The position numbers and the translations under genes are program-made. Below the pieces are notes generated by a model. It searched no databases. It was not told the DNA's origin and saw nothing but the letters and a program-made list of their open reading frames with translations. From Metabacillus endolithicus (GTDB lineage: Bacteria > Bacillota > Bacilli > Bacillales > Bacillaceae), in NCBI RefSeq assembly GCF_023078335.1, contig NZ_CP095550.1:62001-126000 (forward strand): a stretch of DNA of 64,000 nt, written 5' to 3'. Positions 25,998 through 35,902 of the stretch are shown here, piece by piece. The stretch's first letter is position 1. Each line of letters starts with the position of its first letter.

Positions 25998-26025
25998 AAA
26001 AAAGCACTCCTTATTCAAGGACCGT
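25998..26025. repeat. Dispersed hairpin repeat, family 2, copy 1
   Basis: AAAGCACTCCTTATTCAAGG followed by ACCGTGC forms a short imperfect hairpin (GCAC-CCTT against AAGG-GTGC). Related copies lie near 42003 and 43765. The downstream text CGTTCATTTAAGTGTACCA is also shared with the copy near 41945. Confidence 0.45.
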
Positions 26026-26201
26026 GCCCAATTGTGATGACCGTTTTTCAGATAAAGCTACCCGTTCATTTAAGTGTACCACTTCACAAAGTTACATCGA
26101 TTTTAACATTTATACATTAAAACCCTTCTTACGTTTTATATCTAAAGAGTACCTCCTAAAACAGAAGGTACTCTTTAACACACGTATCATTGAACTCATT
26201 G

Positions 26202-26699
26202 TTATTCTTTTCCGCTAATCTGTAAAATGTTTAACCCCTCTGAAACCTCGGGTGCTTCAAAAAACCTTGTAACATGAATAAACACCTCTTCCGTGTCAAA
26301 AGCTGCTCTTTCGGGTTGTTCGTTACGCCTTTGTTCAATTTGACGTAAGCATTGCTCGTTATTAAGATTAAGGAAAAGTAGTTGATGGCTTGCATTGACT
26401 CCCGACGCTATATCCAAAAACCACTTTCGCAGCTTTTGAGTGTTAGCTGGGAAATCCATCACTACATCTGTACCGACACTTAATATATTTTGGACATGCT
26501 TTTTCACCAACGGCTTGAGCTGTGCAGAAAATTTTAGATAGTCATCAAATGATGTGATCTGATTGGGATAAAGAAATGAAAGCCATTCATCCTCAGACAA
26601 CAGTACAGCATGTTTATCTTTCGCCAGTTGTTTTGATTTAGTTGATTTTCCAGCTCCCATTTTTCCACAGAAAAAATATAGCGTCCCCAATTGTCTCAT
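26202..26699 (-). CDS. P-loop ATPase/kinase of the AAA_33 type
   Basis: A 165-residue protein with an N-terminal Walker A motif GKMGAGKST (residues 12-20), then SEDEWLSFLYP, VVMDFPANT as a likely Walker B region, and a lid region with RRNEQPERAAFDTEE. It is the typical layout of small nucleotide or antibiotic kinases and zeta-toxin-like proteins. The substrate is unknown. It is a single gene with no partner, so a toxin-antitoxin role is not supported. Confidence 0.78.
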   Translation of the reverse strand: MRQLGTLYFFCGKMGAGKSTKSKQLAKDKHAVLLSEDEWLSFLYPNQITSFDDYLKFSAQLKPLVKKHVQNILSVGTDVVMDFPANTQKLRKWFLDIASGVNASHQLLFLNLNNEQCLRQIEQRRNEQPERAAFDTEEVFIHVTRFFEAPEVSEGLNILQISGKE

Positions 26700-27010
26700 A
26701 TTTTTAAACCCCCGCGCTTTTTTGGTTTAACTTTTTACTTCGTTAGTTCCTGTAGACATTTCGCTCTTATTAATATTTAGACGTTAAGATTTATATCTTT
26801 TTTTACTTATTCTACCAATCTTAGGCATATTCCTTCTTTTAACTAATTATCACCCGTCAGTTTGACAAGAAATTAGTAGTGAACAAAAATACCCAAATGC
26901 ATACAAAAAAAGCCAACTTTGTATGTTGACTTTTGTTTCCCGCTTATTAAATTAAAGCCACACGTTAGTAAGCAATCTCCATCTATTTTTCTATTTCACG
27001 TATGCTTGAA
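26700..27010. other. Gene-free spacer
   Basis: About 310 bases with no credible ORF. The only structured element is the hairpin at 26911-26931 that belongs to the methionine aminopeptidase gene. Confidence 0.6.
26911..26931 (-). terminator. Terminator after map
   Basis: AGCCAAC (26911-26917) pairs with GTTGACT (26925-26931) with one wobble, followed on the minus strand by TTTTTTTG. Confidence 0.7.
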
Positions 27011-27754
<744 letters not shown>

Positions 27755-27970
27755 TTATCCTCACTTTTTATGATTAGTATTTCATTTAAATTCTAGCATA
27801 AACGTGTGCTTGCTGAACATGACAGGATGTTCAGAATCCTAAGAACCATAGAAAACTTACTATTAATATTCAACAAATTGAAGTGATTCAATCGCTAGGA
27901 CACTTATCTAAACTAGTTTTTGTTTATTTATTCAACCTTAAAATCCTTCGTAAACTAACGGACCAGGGTT

Positions 27971-28555
27971 CTACCTATTCTCCAAAAGCTTAATTTCACT
28001 ATCCAGTCTTTTTACATACTCATCTATTACTTCATCACGATTCCTACCATCATTTTTCAATTCTATTGGAGAACCTATCATGATCGTTGATTTCTTACCT
28101 CGTAGTAAATCCTTAAAGGTAATTGGCCCATTATATGCCGCAGGAACTAAAAGAGCATTAGCCTTTAAAGCAATTGTTACTGCCCCTCTTTTTAATGGTA
28201 TCTCTTCAGTGGTTCTTGTGCCACCTGGAAAAATCCCTACACATTTCTCTTCCTTTAACAGCTTCAATGGAATCTTCAAAGTACTAGGACCTGGATTTTC
28301 CCTATTTACAGGAAAAGCATGAATTGAACGTAAAAATTTCCCTGTAATTTTTGAGTCAAACAGTTCTTTCTTAGCCATAAAATGAACTGGAATTGGGTAA
28401 AGAGCTAGAGCAAGCATGATCACATCCACCCACCCTTTATGTGAACATGTAACAACAAACCTAGTGTGAGTAGGTAAATTTTCTTTTCCTTTTACTTTTA
28501 ACAAATTTAACATTCTTGTTAATGCATATAGCAAAGTACTAATGAACTTATACAT
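27971..28555 (-). CDS. 1-acylglycerol-3-phosphate acyltransferase-like (PlsC family)
   Basis: A 194-residue membrane-associated acyltransferase that adds a second acyl chain to lysophosphatidic acid or a related acceptor. The active-site motif HX4D appears as HKGWVD near residue 46; FPGGTRTTEE (relative of FPEGTRS) and PAAYNGP follow. AGGAGG precedes the ATG at 28555. It lies 24 bases after a FabH-like gene in the same direction, behind a FapR-like operator, so the pair is likely a lipid-synthesis unit. The substrate could be a specialised acyl group. Confidence 0.88.
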   Translation of the reverse strand: MYKFISTLLYALTRMLNLLKVKGKENLPTHTRFVVTCSHKGWVDVIMLALALYPIPVHFMAKKELFDSKITGKFLRSIHAFPVNRENPGPSTLKIPLKLLKEEKCVGIFPGGTRTTEEIPLKRGAVTIALKANALLVPAAYNGPITFKDLLRGKKSTIMIGSPIELKNDGRNRDEVIDEYVKRLDSEIKLLENR

Positions 28556-28579
28556 TTTTCCTCCTAAAATCACATTGAC

Positions 28580-29561
28580 CTATAGAGTCCATCTAATCAA
28601 TAAACCTGCGTGTGCTAGTCCCCCACCAAAACCATACAGTAATACCAAATCTCCCTTTTTTAATTTATTCTCTAAGACTCCTTTGTCAAGAGATAAGGGA
28701 ATTGTTGCGGACGAAGTATTTCCGTAATCAACTAAACTATATAACGTTTTTTCTAGTGGTAACCCACTTCTTTCACAGATGGACTCAATCATTCTTAAAT
28801 TAGCACTATGAGGAACAAACCAATCTACCTCTTTTATAGGGATGGCAGCGTTTTTCAAAACACTTTCTACTCCTTTTGGTACAGTTGTTACAGCCCATTT
28901 ATAAACTTCACGACCATTTTGTACAATTTTATTCGTATTGGTTATTTCTTGTTCAAACATATGATCTGATAAGTTTGAACAGTATAAATGCTTACCTCCT
29001 TCTCCCTCCGACCCCAAATGTGCTGAAATGAAACTTGGTTGATCTGCATCGTATTCTACAAGAACTGCTCCAGCTCCATCACCAAATAAAATACAGGTCG
29101 TTCGATCTTCATAATCTGTTATTTTTGACAGAGTTTCTGCACCTACCACTAGTATTTTTTTATGCAAACCAGATGTAATTAATCCATTTGCAACATGCAA
29201 TCCATATGTAAATCCTGCACAAGCAGCATTTAAGTCTAATGCTCCACAATTCCTTAAACCCAATTTAGCCTGGATCATTGAAGCAACACTGGGTGTTTTA
29301 AAATCTGGAGTTAAAGTACAAGAAATAATCAGGTCAACATCCTCAATAGAAGTTGGATAGCGTTCAGCTAAATTTTGGATTGCTTTAAAACTTATATCAC
29401 TTGTAAATTCATTCTCTGCTGCAATTCTTCTCTCTTTAATACCAGCGCTGGACAATCCATTCATCAGATGTTTCAACTAGTTTTTCCAGTTCGTCATTTG
29501 TTAGTTTCTTCTCTGGTACATAAGAGCCTATTGCTGTTATACGTGCTTTTGATTTAAGCAT
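28580..29561 (-). pseudogene. fabH: 3-oxoacyl-ACP synthase III (FabH/YhfB-like), frameshifted
   Basis: A thiolase-fold enzyme that starts fatty acid synthesis from an acyl-CoA and malonyl-ACP. The ATG at 29561, after AAGGTGG, opens [20 protein letters not shown] and runs to DEWIVQR. There the frame shifts by loss of two bases around 29445-29449, where relatives have RTGIKERR. The second frame carries GIKERRIA, the catalytic NAACAGFTYG (Cys), PHSANLRM (His) and YGNTSSATIP (Asn). Restored length is 327 residues, like FabHB. As given, the N-terminus is lost. Confidence 0.87.
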
Positions 29562-29591
29562 ATCAGTTACCACCTTTTTTATCATCTACAA

Positions 29592-29608
29592 CTAGTATCA
29601 GGTACTAA
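29592..29608 (-). promoter_or_regulatory. FapR-like operator upstream of fabH
   Basis: On the minus strand TTAGTACCTGATACTAG, a near-perfect match to the FapR binding dyad (TTAGTACC...). It lies about 30 bases upstream of fabH. FapR responds to malonyl-CoA and controls fatty acid and phospholipid genes in Bacillus, consistent with the fabH/plsC pair. Confidence 0.75.
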
Positions 29609-29623
29609 TTTTGAATTAAAAAT

Positions 29624-29657
29624 AAAACAATCAAACCGAAACGGGAATGATTGTTTT
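29624..29657. terminator. Hairpin upstream of the fabH promoter region
   Basis: AAAACAATCA (29624-29633) pairs with TGATTGTTTT (29648-29657), with T-rich DNA on both sides. It has terminator form in both directions, though no gene ends beside it. It may isolate the divergent genes. Confidence 0.5.
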
Positions 29658-29961
29658 TTATATAAGAAATTATAGCTAAGTTTCCCTAATTATTCCATAT
29701 TTTATTTTTATTATTTAAAATAAGGACGTTTTATTCAAACGAACTTTGTTTGCGAAAAATCACTCTGAACATTTTCACCTTTTCTATATGAAAACATCAA
29801 AGCTATTATCTTTCAACCAAACAAACTATTGGTGGATATACGATGTTGCAGATTATCAAAATTTATTAGCTTTCTAACTGTAAATTTATGTTAAAATGAG
29901 ACTTGGAAAAATTAATCATATGAAACTTGTTAATTGTTTGTTCATAGAGGGGTAATGAAAA

Positions 29962-30426
29962 TTGAAAAAATTGTGTACGTTACTTTTAGTTTTTGTATTT
30001 TTAGTAGGGTGTTCGGGAAATAAAGCAAAATTTGAATTCGGAGGAGTTTCCATGCTACCAACTATTAAAGACCAACAAACAGTAATTGTTGATTTGAATT
30101 ATTACCAAGACAATTCAATTAAAAGAGGAGATTTAGTCTTATTCAATATAACAGAAGAAGATAAGCACATAAAAAGAGTGATTGGTTTACCAAATGAAAA
30201 TGTTCTTATAAAAAAAGGAAAGATATATGTTAATGAAAAAGAAGTAGATCATGAATTTGTGTTTTCAGATATTGATACAATGGATGATCGTATTCCAGAA
30301 AAAAGAATTAAATTAAAAAATCATGAATATTTTTTGATTGGAGATAATGCACCACATAGTGTTGATAGTAGAGTGATTGGCCCAGTTGATAGAGCGGATA
30401 TAATAGGAAAAGTTGAAGATAAGTAA
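29962..30426 (+). CDS. Signal peptidase I with a lipoprotein signal
   Basis: A 154-residue protein with the full type I signal peptidase signature: Ser30 in GGVSMLPTI, Lys71 in KHIKRVIGLPNE, GDNAPHSVDSR (box E). Instead of a permanent N-terminal anchor helix, it begins with MKKLCTLLLVFVFLVGCSGN, a lipoprotein signal with lipobox LVGC. Cys17 would be lipidated, leaving the protease on the outer face of the membrane. The 13 residues from Cys17 to Ser30 keep the active site near the membrane. Single gene on the plus strand. Confidence 0.88.
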   Translation: MKKLCTLLLVFVFLVGCSGNKAKFEFGGVSMLPTIKDQQTVIVDLNYYQDNSIKRGDLVLFNITEEDKHIKRVIGLPNENVLIKKGKIYVNEKEVDHEFVFSDIDTMDDRIPEKRIKLKNHEYFLIGDNAPHSVDSRVIGPVDRADIIGKVEDK

Positions 30427-30501
30427 GTATTAATAACAGTGGAGAGAATAATCTCCAACTCTTAATTGATATTCTACTTTTACTGTTCTTTTTGAACCAA
30501 T

Positions 30502-30562
30502 TCACACCTTTTCTACTTCTTCACGATGTTGCTCGAATTCTTCTTTGCTTATAAAGCCCTTT
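30502..30562 (-). pseudogene. Short SHOCT-like remnant
   Basis: The minus strand reads FISKEEFEQHREEVEKV to a stop, which looks like the end of a SHOCT domain (short C-terminal oligomerisation helix). A stop codon lies just upstream in frame, and no start is present. It is a remnant at best. Confidence 0.35.
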
Positions 30563-30627
30563 TAAAATTTCCAGTAAAAAAAGATCTTAAAAAATCATGA
30601 TCTGCACCCTTTAAACTCCAAAACAAT

Positions 30628-30653
30628 AGGAGCTGTCGTATCGACGGCTCCTT
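30628..30653 (-). terminator. Terminator of the sigma/anti-sigma operon
   Basis: AGGAGCTGTCG and CGACGGCTCCTT form an 11-bp stem with a TAT loop. On the minus strand TATTGTTTT follows. It lies 40 bases beyond the anti-sigma gene. Confidence 0.75.
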
Positions 30654-30693
30654 GTTCTACTCTTGCGCTATATTTTGCTGAAGATTCCTAACA

Positions 30694-31806
30694 TTAACTC
30701 CCTAATTCAATAACAATATCCTCTAATACAAATTCTTCTTTGCCCTTACCAGGTTTCTTTGGAATTGGAATTTCTATATGTTCTCCATTCTCGGTTATTT
30801 CGACAGAGCCAAAATTTTCAGAAGTATATTCCCTTAAGGTGATGTGTGGAGTTATGATCAGTTTCGATGCTTTTTCGTTTAATTTTTCAAATGTTTTACT
30901 CCAATTAATATTATATCCATCAATATCGCCTGATCCTCCATTACCTTCACCTGAATAACGATTTCCTAAATTATCTTTCACTTCTAACTCTACGTCTACG
31001 CCATGCCATGTGTTTCTGATTCCCTCAGAAACTATTTGCTCATAATAAACAATAAAGGACATCGGTGTGATAGATATTTCATTAACATTTACTTGTACTC
31101 CATTCCCCTCTACGCTATAATCACTTAATTGTTGCGTATTGCTTTCGGTTGCATCTAAAGCAAGTGCAAAACTCCAATTCCCTTTAACTTCTTCCTCCTT
31201 TTCTTGATTAGTTATACTTTCTATATTCAAGTTTACTTTCACTATATCTTCATTCTTAAGATTCATGCTGCTAGCCGTTATAAGACCAACATAGTGATTT
31301 TCGTCTAACTTTGATATGGTAGAGCTACCTGCATGTCCTGTTGAACCCTTTATGTCTAGGTGTCCTAAAATATAAGGATCATTTCCTAAATCTCGATCAC
31401 TTTCGATTGAATATGTTACAGACACAGTTTTCCCATCATAAATAGCGTCATTTATCGTAACGCTAATCCCTTTACTTTCTTCTGTCATATTTATCTCTGT
31501 AGAATATTCTTTATAATTATCATAGAGGCCAGTTCTTCCATTATCCAAAAATCTAAAAATGTCTCCTATGACAGGAAGATTACCAGCATAGGCAGGGAAC
31601 GTTAATCCGAATGCTGAAGCCGATAAGCCGAAGATAATCGTTGCTGCAGTAATGTTCCGTTTCCACCCCTTCATTTTTCTCTTCTTATTTAATGATTTTT
31701 TTAGTGTCTTTTTTACTTTTGCCTTTTCAAATTCACTTACTTCCATCTCCTCAAATTCACTTTCGTCTATGTCTATATCATTTAATAATTCATAGATATC
31801 CTTCAC
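30694..31806 (-). CDS. Anti-sigma factor-like protein (DUF4179/DUF5643)
   Basis: A 370-residue single-pass membrane protein. Residues 1-48 are cytoplasmic and charged (the sigma-binding part), residues about 52-75 form the membrane helix, and the external part holds DUF4179 (residues 75-170) and a beta-rich DUF5643 region. Its start overlaps the stop of the ECF sigma gene (ATGA, 31803-31806), so the two are made together. It would hold the sigma factor inactive until an envelope signal releases it. Confidence 0.85.
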   Translation of the reverse strand: MKDIYELLNDIDIDESEFEEMEVSEFEKAKVKKTLKKSLNKKRKMKGWKRNITAATIIFGLSASAFGLTFPAYAGNLPVIGDIFRFLDNGRTGLYDNYKEYSTEINMTEESKGISVTINDAIYDGKTVSVTYSIESDRDLGNDPYILGHLDIKGSTGHAGSSTISKLDENHYVGLITASSMNLKNEDIVKVNLNIESITNQEKEEEVKGNWSFALALDATESNTQQLSDYSVEGNGVQVNVNEISITPMSFIVYYEQIVSEGIRNTWHGVDVELEVKDNLGNRYSGEGNGGSGDIDGYNINWSKTFEKLNEKASKLIITPHITLREYTSENFGSVEITENGEHIEIPIPKKPGKGKEEFVLEDIVIELGS

Positions 31807-32369
31807 AATATACTACCTCCTAAATTAAGATTCGTAGCTTTGCTATTTAGTTTCTTTTTCCCTCTATAAATTCGATTATCTATCGCAGTATTGGTTACCC
31901 CTAGTTTTTTAGATATATCCCCGGTATTTAAACCTAGAAAGAATTTCATGATAAAAATATCTCGATCCACAGGCTCTAAGATATTTATTAGCTTGATAAG
32001 TTCCGTTTTGTCTTCGACCATAATGAGTTGATCTTCTACTGATTTTTCAGGATTTAAATCCATATAATCTGAGGTGAATTCCACTTTCTTACTAGACTTT
32101 CTGTAATAATCAATAGCTTTAAACTTAGCAATTGCACAAATCCATTTTTTGAAATCTGTAGAATCTCCATGGAATTTGTTCGAATTGTTCCATATTGAAA
32201 GAAATATGTCGTTTATACATTCTTCTATTGCTCCTTCATTTTCAAGTGGAGATAGAATTTTATATGTTATCCCTTTAATTAGTGATAAATATTTATCAAC
32301 TATAAATTCTAATGCGTCTTCTTGTTGCCGTTGTAATCGCTGTATAAAATTTTTATCATTTGACTTCAT
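31803..32369 (-). CDS. ECF-type RNA polymerase sigma factor
   Basis: A 188-residue sigma-70 factor with region 2 (residues about 10-80, FDKWICAIAKFKAIDYYRK is the 2.3/2.4 part, quoted loosely) and region 4 (LEPVDRDIFIMKFFLGLNTGDISKKLGVT with helix-turn-helix). The ATG at 32369 is preceded by AAGGGG; the TTG two codons upstream is less likely. Its partner is the DUF4179 anti-sigma protein. A 16-bp palindrome lies just upstream. The stress sensed is unknown. Confidence 0.88.
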   Translation of the reverse strand: MKSNDKNFIQRLQRQQEDALEFIVDKYLSLIKGITYKILSPLENEGAIEECINDIFLSIWNNSNKFHGDSTDFKKWICAIAKFKAIDYYRKSSKKVEFTSDYMDLNPEKSVEDQLIMVEDKTELIKLINILEPVDRDIFIMKFFLGLNTGDISKKLGVTNTAIDNRIYRGKKKLNSKATNLNLGGSIL

Positions 32370-32390
32370 GTACAATTCCCCTTATTTTTT

Positions 32391-32406
32391 TGTAAAAGCT
32401 TTTACA
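32391..32406. promoter_or_regulatory. Palindrome upstream of the ECF sigma gene
   Basis: TGTAAAAGCTTTTACA, a perfect 16-bp palindrome 22 bases from the sigma factor start. It resembles a LacI-family dyad with a GC centre. It may be an operator in the leader; no regulator can be assigned. Confidence 0.45.
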
Positions 32407-32543
32407 CCTTATACAACGTATTGAAAAAGTTTTTCTCTCATATTTACAATAAATAATTTTGTCGTTCATCATAGTTTCCAAAAGAGACATCATCTACTGA
32501 GAATACTTTATAGCAAAAAGACATTTGTTGAGTAATAAAAATA

Positions 32544-32576
32544 AAAAGTCGATTCCACTCTTGGAAACCGACTTTT
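32544..32576 (-). terminator. Terminator after the HXXEE protein gene
   Basis: AAAAGTCGATTCC (32544-32556) pairs with GGAAACCGACTTTT (32563-32576), with a T-rich tail on the minus strand. The rest of the 32376-32719 spacer holds no credible gene. Confidence 0.75.
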
Positions 32577-32719
32577 CATGCTTAAAATGCCTTAACGTAT
32601 AAAATACAAACGTTGGGGTTACCATGTACTTTCCATAAACCATAACATTTTTAAAGAGCTGGTTATGAAAAATATTGTAATATTTCAATTAGGAAGGACA
32701 CCCGTTATGCAATAAACAA

Positions 32720-33235
32720 TTATATTAGGATTTTTGAAGTATAAAGTGCCATTAGCGCAAGAGGTGCTTGGGCAATAAACCCTAATAATAGATAGCTAAG
32801 AATTCTTATTTTAGTCATTACTCTTTCAGAAATAAGAAACTTAGCTGTAAAAAACGAGTAAGGAATTAAAATCAATGTTGATGTAATGATGCCTGGAACA
32901 TAATCTTTGAAGAAAAAGAATTGCAATATATGACCGATACCATTGGCTAAAAGAATACCAGGTACTAAGAATGCAAGGAAAGTAGCTGGTTTCATGCCAA
33001 TAAACCTGTTGCCATAGAATGCTTTATAACAGCCTATTGAAGCAAAAATCCATAGTAAAGTAAACGCAAATGAAAATTCCAAAGTTGTTACGCTAAAGGG
33101 TATTATATTTGAATTTTCTTTAAGAAACTTCTCAACGGTTAGGATTTCTTCGATATCATGAACCAAATACAATGGAGGGAAAAGTATTAAAAACCTTCTA
33201 AACTTTGATACATCATATTCTGTATTTGTTTTCAT
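32720..33235 (-). CDS. HXXEE-domain membrane protein
   Basis: About 171 residues, five hydrophobic segments. The family motif appears as VHDIEEI near residue 25, and NGIGHILQ provides a second conserved His. The likely start is the ATG near 33235 (MKTNTEYDV), preceded by a G-rich stretch; upstream in-frame sequence from 33298 overlaps the neighbouring gene. HXXEE proteins may be metal-dependent membrane enzymes, but no activity is known. It follows a GNAT gene on the same strand. Confidence 0.78.
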   Translation of the reverse strand: MKTNTEYDVSKFRRFLILFPPLYLVHDIEEILTVEKFLKENSNIIPFSVTTLEFSFAFTLLWIFASIGCYKAFYGNRFIGMKPATFLAFLVPGILLANGIGHILQFFFFKDYVPGIITSTLILIPYSFFTAKFLISERVMTKIRILSYLLLGFIAQAPLALMALYTSKILI

Positions 33236-33285
33236 GCTTTTTCCCACTTGTCTTAATTTTATTCGATACCAGTGAAGACTCCCCC

Positions 33286-33795
33286 TTAATAAGACCAATA
33301 AAGCTTTTTATCTGTCGTATTCGTTAAGGAAAATCCAATTTTATGTAGAACTCTTTGGGAAGATAGATTATCATGATCACAAGTTGCTACTACTTTTTTA
33401 ACATTTGGTTGAGATAATCCCCATTCGACCATTGCTTTTCCCATTTCCGTAGCATATCCTTTACCTTGGTAGTTTGGTACAATGCTATAACCTATATCAA
33501 TAATTCCCTCTTCGTTTGGTCCACCTTTAAATCCCATGTCACCTATAATTGTGTTATCTTCCTTATTAATAATTATTCCTTCCCATTCATTCTCATCAGG
33601 AAATCTTCGAAACCTCTCAATCTTATAAGCGAAAAATTGTCTATAAACTTCCATAGGATAACCTTCTGCTATATTATATGGAACGATCTTTTCTAGTTCA
33701 CTTTTACTTATTAATAAAGACTCCATCATCTGAACTGTAAAAGTAACTAACTTAAGTCTGTTCGTTTCTACAAATGGCAAACTATATTCCCCCAT
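33286..33795 (-). CDS. GNAT acetyltransferase (RimJ/RimL type)
   Basis: A 169-residue N-acetyltransferase. ETNRLKLVTFT opens the fold; motif A is PNYQGKGYATEMGKAMVEWG with the acetyl-CoA loop QGKGYA; ATCDHDNLSSQRVLHKIGF is motif B. These enzymes acetylate protein N-termini, amino groups or small molecules. Intact, unlike two other GNAT genes in the window. The downstream HXXEE gene begins close by. Confidence 0.87.
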   Translation of the reverse strand: MGEYSLPFVETNRLKLVTFTVQMMESLLISKSELEKIVPYNIAEGYPMEVYRQFFAYKIERFRRFPDENEWEGIIINKEDNTIIGDMGFKGGPNEEGIIDIGYSIVPNYQGKGYATEMGKAMVEWGLSQPNVKKVVATCDHDNLSSQRVLHKIGFSLTNTTDKKLYWSY

Positions 33796-33972
33796 AGTAA
33801 AAAAATTTTGTATTATTATGTACTTAATCTAAAAATCAACACAACTCTAACATTTATATCCTTTATTTTTACACAACAAAAATCGTTTTTACTCGTTCTG
33901 AAATCCCTTTGTGTGTTGAAGATCTTTTCTCATCGAATACCTGTTAGTGGGGAAATATAATATTAAATATAT

Positions 33973-34245
33973 TTAATTACGGTTAGCAGTAACCTTTATT
34001 CCGATAAAGAAAGAAATAATGCCTAATATGATTAAAACGAAACTAAATATGCCATATAGTCCACCTTCAAATCCCCTGATTTGAGTAATACTAATATAAA
34101 AGATAATAATGGCCATTACACTTAATAGGATTCCAGGCAGGATTCTTACAAACAATGGATAACCTCGTTTTCCGAACCACCACGAAAACATCAAAATAAC
34201 AAGACTTGGTATTAATGCCGTTATAAAAGGTATGAAGAAAGACAT
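33973..34245 (-). CDS. YesK-like membrane protein
   Basis: A 90-residue protein with three hydrophobic segments, like B. subtilis YesK. GGGG lies about eight bases before the ATG at 34245; the residues encoded upstream of it lack a ribosome binding site. Function unknown. Single gene. Confidence 0.7.
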   Translation of the reverse strand: MSFFIPFITALIPSLVILMFSWWFGKRGYPLFVRILPGILLSVMAIIIFYISITQIRGFEGGLYGIFSFVLIILGIISFFIGIKVTANRN

Positions 34246-34444
34246 AAATTGTCCCCTTTTAATTTTTTTACAGATTGAGTTGTACAACTAATCTGCCCAT
34301 TCTTTTCATTTTATTTGTTAATAAAGTCTTTTTCATTTTACCATATATATCCTAATTCATTATTAAAATTTACTTTATGAAATAAAAAAGAGCATATTCT
34401 TATTTTATAAAGAATACGCTTCGCACGGTTGTGAACATCTAAAT

Positions 34445-35326
34445 TCACAAAATGTCTTGTAACGTCTTATCAAGAGTTCCAAAGGTAAACGTGTAACCTT
34501 CACGTTCTAACCGCTCTGGAAGAACCCACCGACTTTTTAATACCAATTCTGTTTCAGTTTTAATTAGCATGGAGCCAATCTCCAGCACCCATTTGGGTGA
34601 TGGTATACCGAATGGAATATTCATCGTTTTTCTTAGTTCTTGCATCAATTTACGATTACTAACAGGTTCCGGTGAAGAGCAATTAAAAACACCATTTAAA
34701 TCTTCTTTATCTTTCAAAAAGAGAATGATTTGAAACAAGTCCTCGACATGTATCCAACTAAACATTTGATTTCCCGTTCCCTGAATACCTCCGAGTCCAA
34801 ATTTCACTAAATTTCGATAAGGTATAATAACTCCGCCGTTCTTACCTAATACAATAGCAATGCGTAATGCGATTTGTCTCGTTTTTGGTAAGTCAAAGGA
34901 AAAGAAGGTTTTCTCCCAGTTTGTTGCAACATTAACAGAGAATCCAGAACCAAACTCTCCATTTTCTTCTGTCATTGGACGATCTTCTGCGTGTCGATAA
35001 ATAGTTGCCGTACTGGAATTCATCCAAATCTTAGGTGGATTATTACATGCCTGTATAGACTCTCCTAGGATTGTTGTGGTCCTAATCCTTGAATTCATTA
35101 TTTCATTCTTATTCTCTTCATTGTATCTACAATTCACAGATTTTCCAGCAAGATTAATAAGAAGTTCACTATTCTCCAATGCCTCTATGATTCCAGTTTG
35201 ATCTTCCCAAGAAATATGTTGTTTTTGCCTTGATATGATAGATACCTCATATCCTAATTCCTTAAATTTTTCTTGAAAATATTCACCGATGAAGCCTGTT
35301 CCCCCTGCTAAAACTACTTTTTTCAT
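34445..35326 (-). CDS. TIGR01777-family NAD(P)-dependent epimerase (YfhF-like)
   Basis: A 293-residue extended short-chain dehydrogenase. The Rossmann motif GGTGFIG is at residues 8-14; NLAGKSVNCRYNEENK, the active-site region STATIYRH (Tyr) and a C-terminal DUF1731-like part (VLPERLEREGYTFTFGTLDKTLQDIL, quoted in part: LEREGYTF) are all present. Relatives are B. subtilis YfhF and human SDR39U1. The substrate is unknown. Single gene. Confidence 0.88.
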   Translation of the reverse strand: MKKVVLAGGTGFIGEYFQEKFKELGYEVSIISRQKQHISWEDQTGIIEALENSELLINLAGKSVNCRYNEENKNEIMNSRIRTTTILGESIQACNNPPKIWMNSSTATIYRHAEDRPMTEENGEFGSGFSVNVATNWEKTFFSFDLPKTRQIALRIAIVLGKNGGVIIPYRNLVKFGLGGIQGTGNQMFSWIHVEDLFQIILFLKDKEDLNGVFNCSSPEPVSNRKLMQELRKTMNIPFGIPSPKWVLEIGSMLIKTETELVLKSRWVLPERLEREGYTFTFGTLDKTLQDIL

Positions 35327-35512
35327 AAAAAAACTCCAATCTACTTAAAAATCTCCTTTTTTAGTGACTTATCATTTAACTCTATCACATTTCCATAAAA
35401 TTGGATATCGAGTTACCTAGTTAAGAATTTTTCAATCAGTTGTAGTTCTTAAGAGATTATCTCCAAATGTTCTAAAAATTAAAAAAGCAGCCTACAATAG
35501 ACCGCCTATTTC

Positions 35513-35902
35513 TTACACATTCACGTTGTAATTCAATGCTAACTCATCACCTGGTAATCCTCTTATCCCCCAATTATGTTTTGGTGTTTCGAAAATTGTA
35601 ATTTCAAGATCTTTAGGGGATATATTCAATTCACTATTTAAGCGTTCAAATAATAGCCTAATTAATTGTTTCTTAGTTTCTATCGTTCTACCTTCGAACA
35701 TACTAATTTCTATTACGGTATATGCATCGGTTCTTTCATTTGCATAATAAAAATTTTCTTGATCCATTGGAAAAAATCTATGAAACTTCTTATCTGAAGG
35801 AAGTTCAAGTGCTTCCATCATACACGAATGAATAACATTCGATAGTACTTCCTTAATTGGATTTAACCTATCCTTAACTCCATAAATCTTAATTTGGGCC
35901 AT
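35513..35902 (-). CDS. Tautomerase-superfamily protein lacking Pro1
   Basis: A 129-residue protein of the 4-oxalocrotonate tautomerase-like family (YusQ/YrdN type): MAQIKIYGVKDRL at the start, FEGRTIETKKQLIRLLFERL and a C-terminal ETPKHNWGIRG region. The best start is the second ATG at 35902, about nine bases from AAGGTGAG. After Met removal, residue 1 would be Ala, not the catalytic Pro of true tautomerases. It may therefore have a different or no activity. Confidence 0.78.
   Translation of the reverse strand: MAQIKIYGVKDRLNPIKEVLSNVIHSCMMEALELPSDKKFHRFFPMDQENFYYANERTDAYTVIEISMFEGRTIETKKQLIRLLFERLNSELNISPKDLEITIFETPKHNWGIRGLPGDELALNYNVNV

Noticed and set aside
25994..26218. 74-codon open frame on the plus strand
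   Set aside because: It overlaps a dispersed repeat, has no ribosome binding site and no protein-like features.
32494..32688. 64-codon open frame on the minus strand
   Set aside because: It contains a terminator hairpin of the upstream gene and lacks a ribosome binding site.
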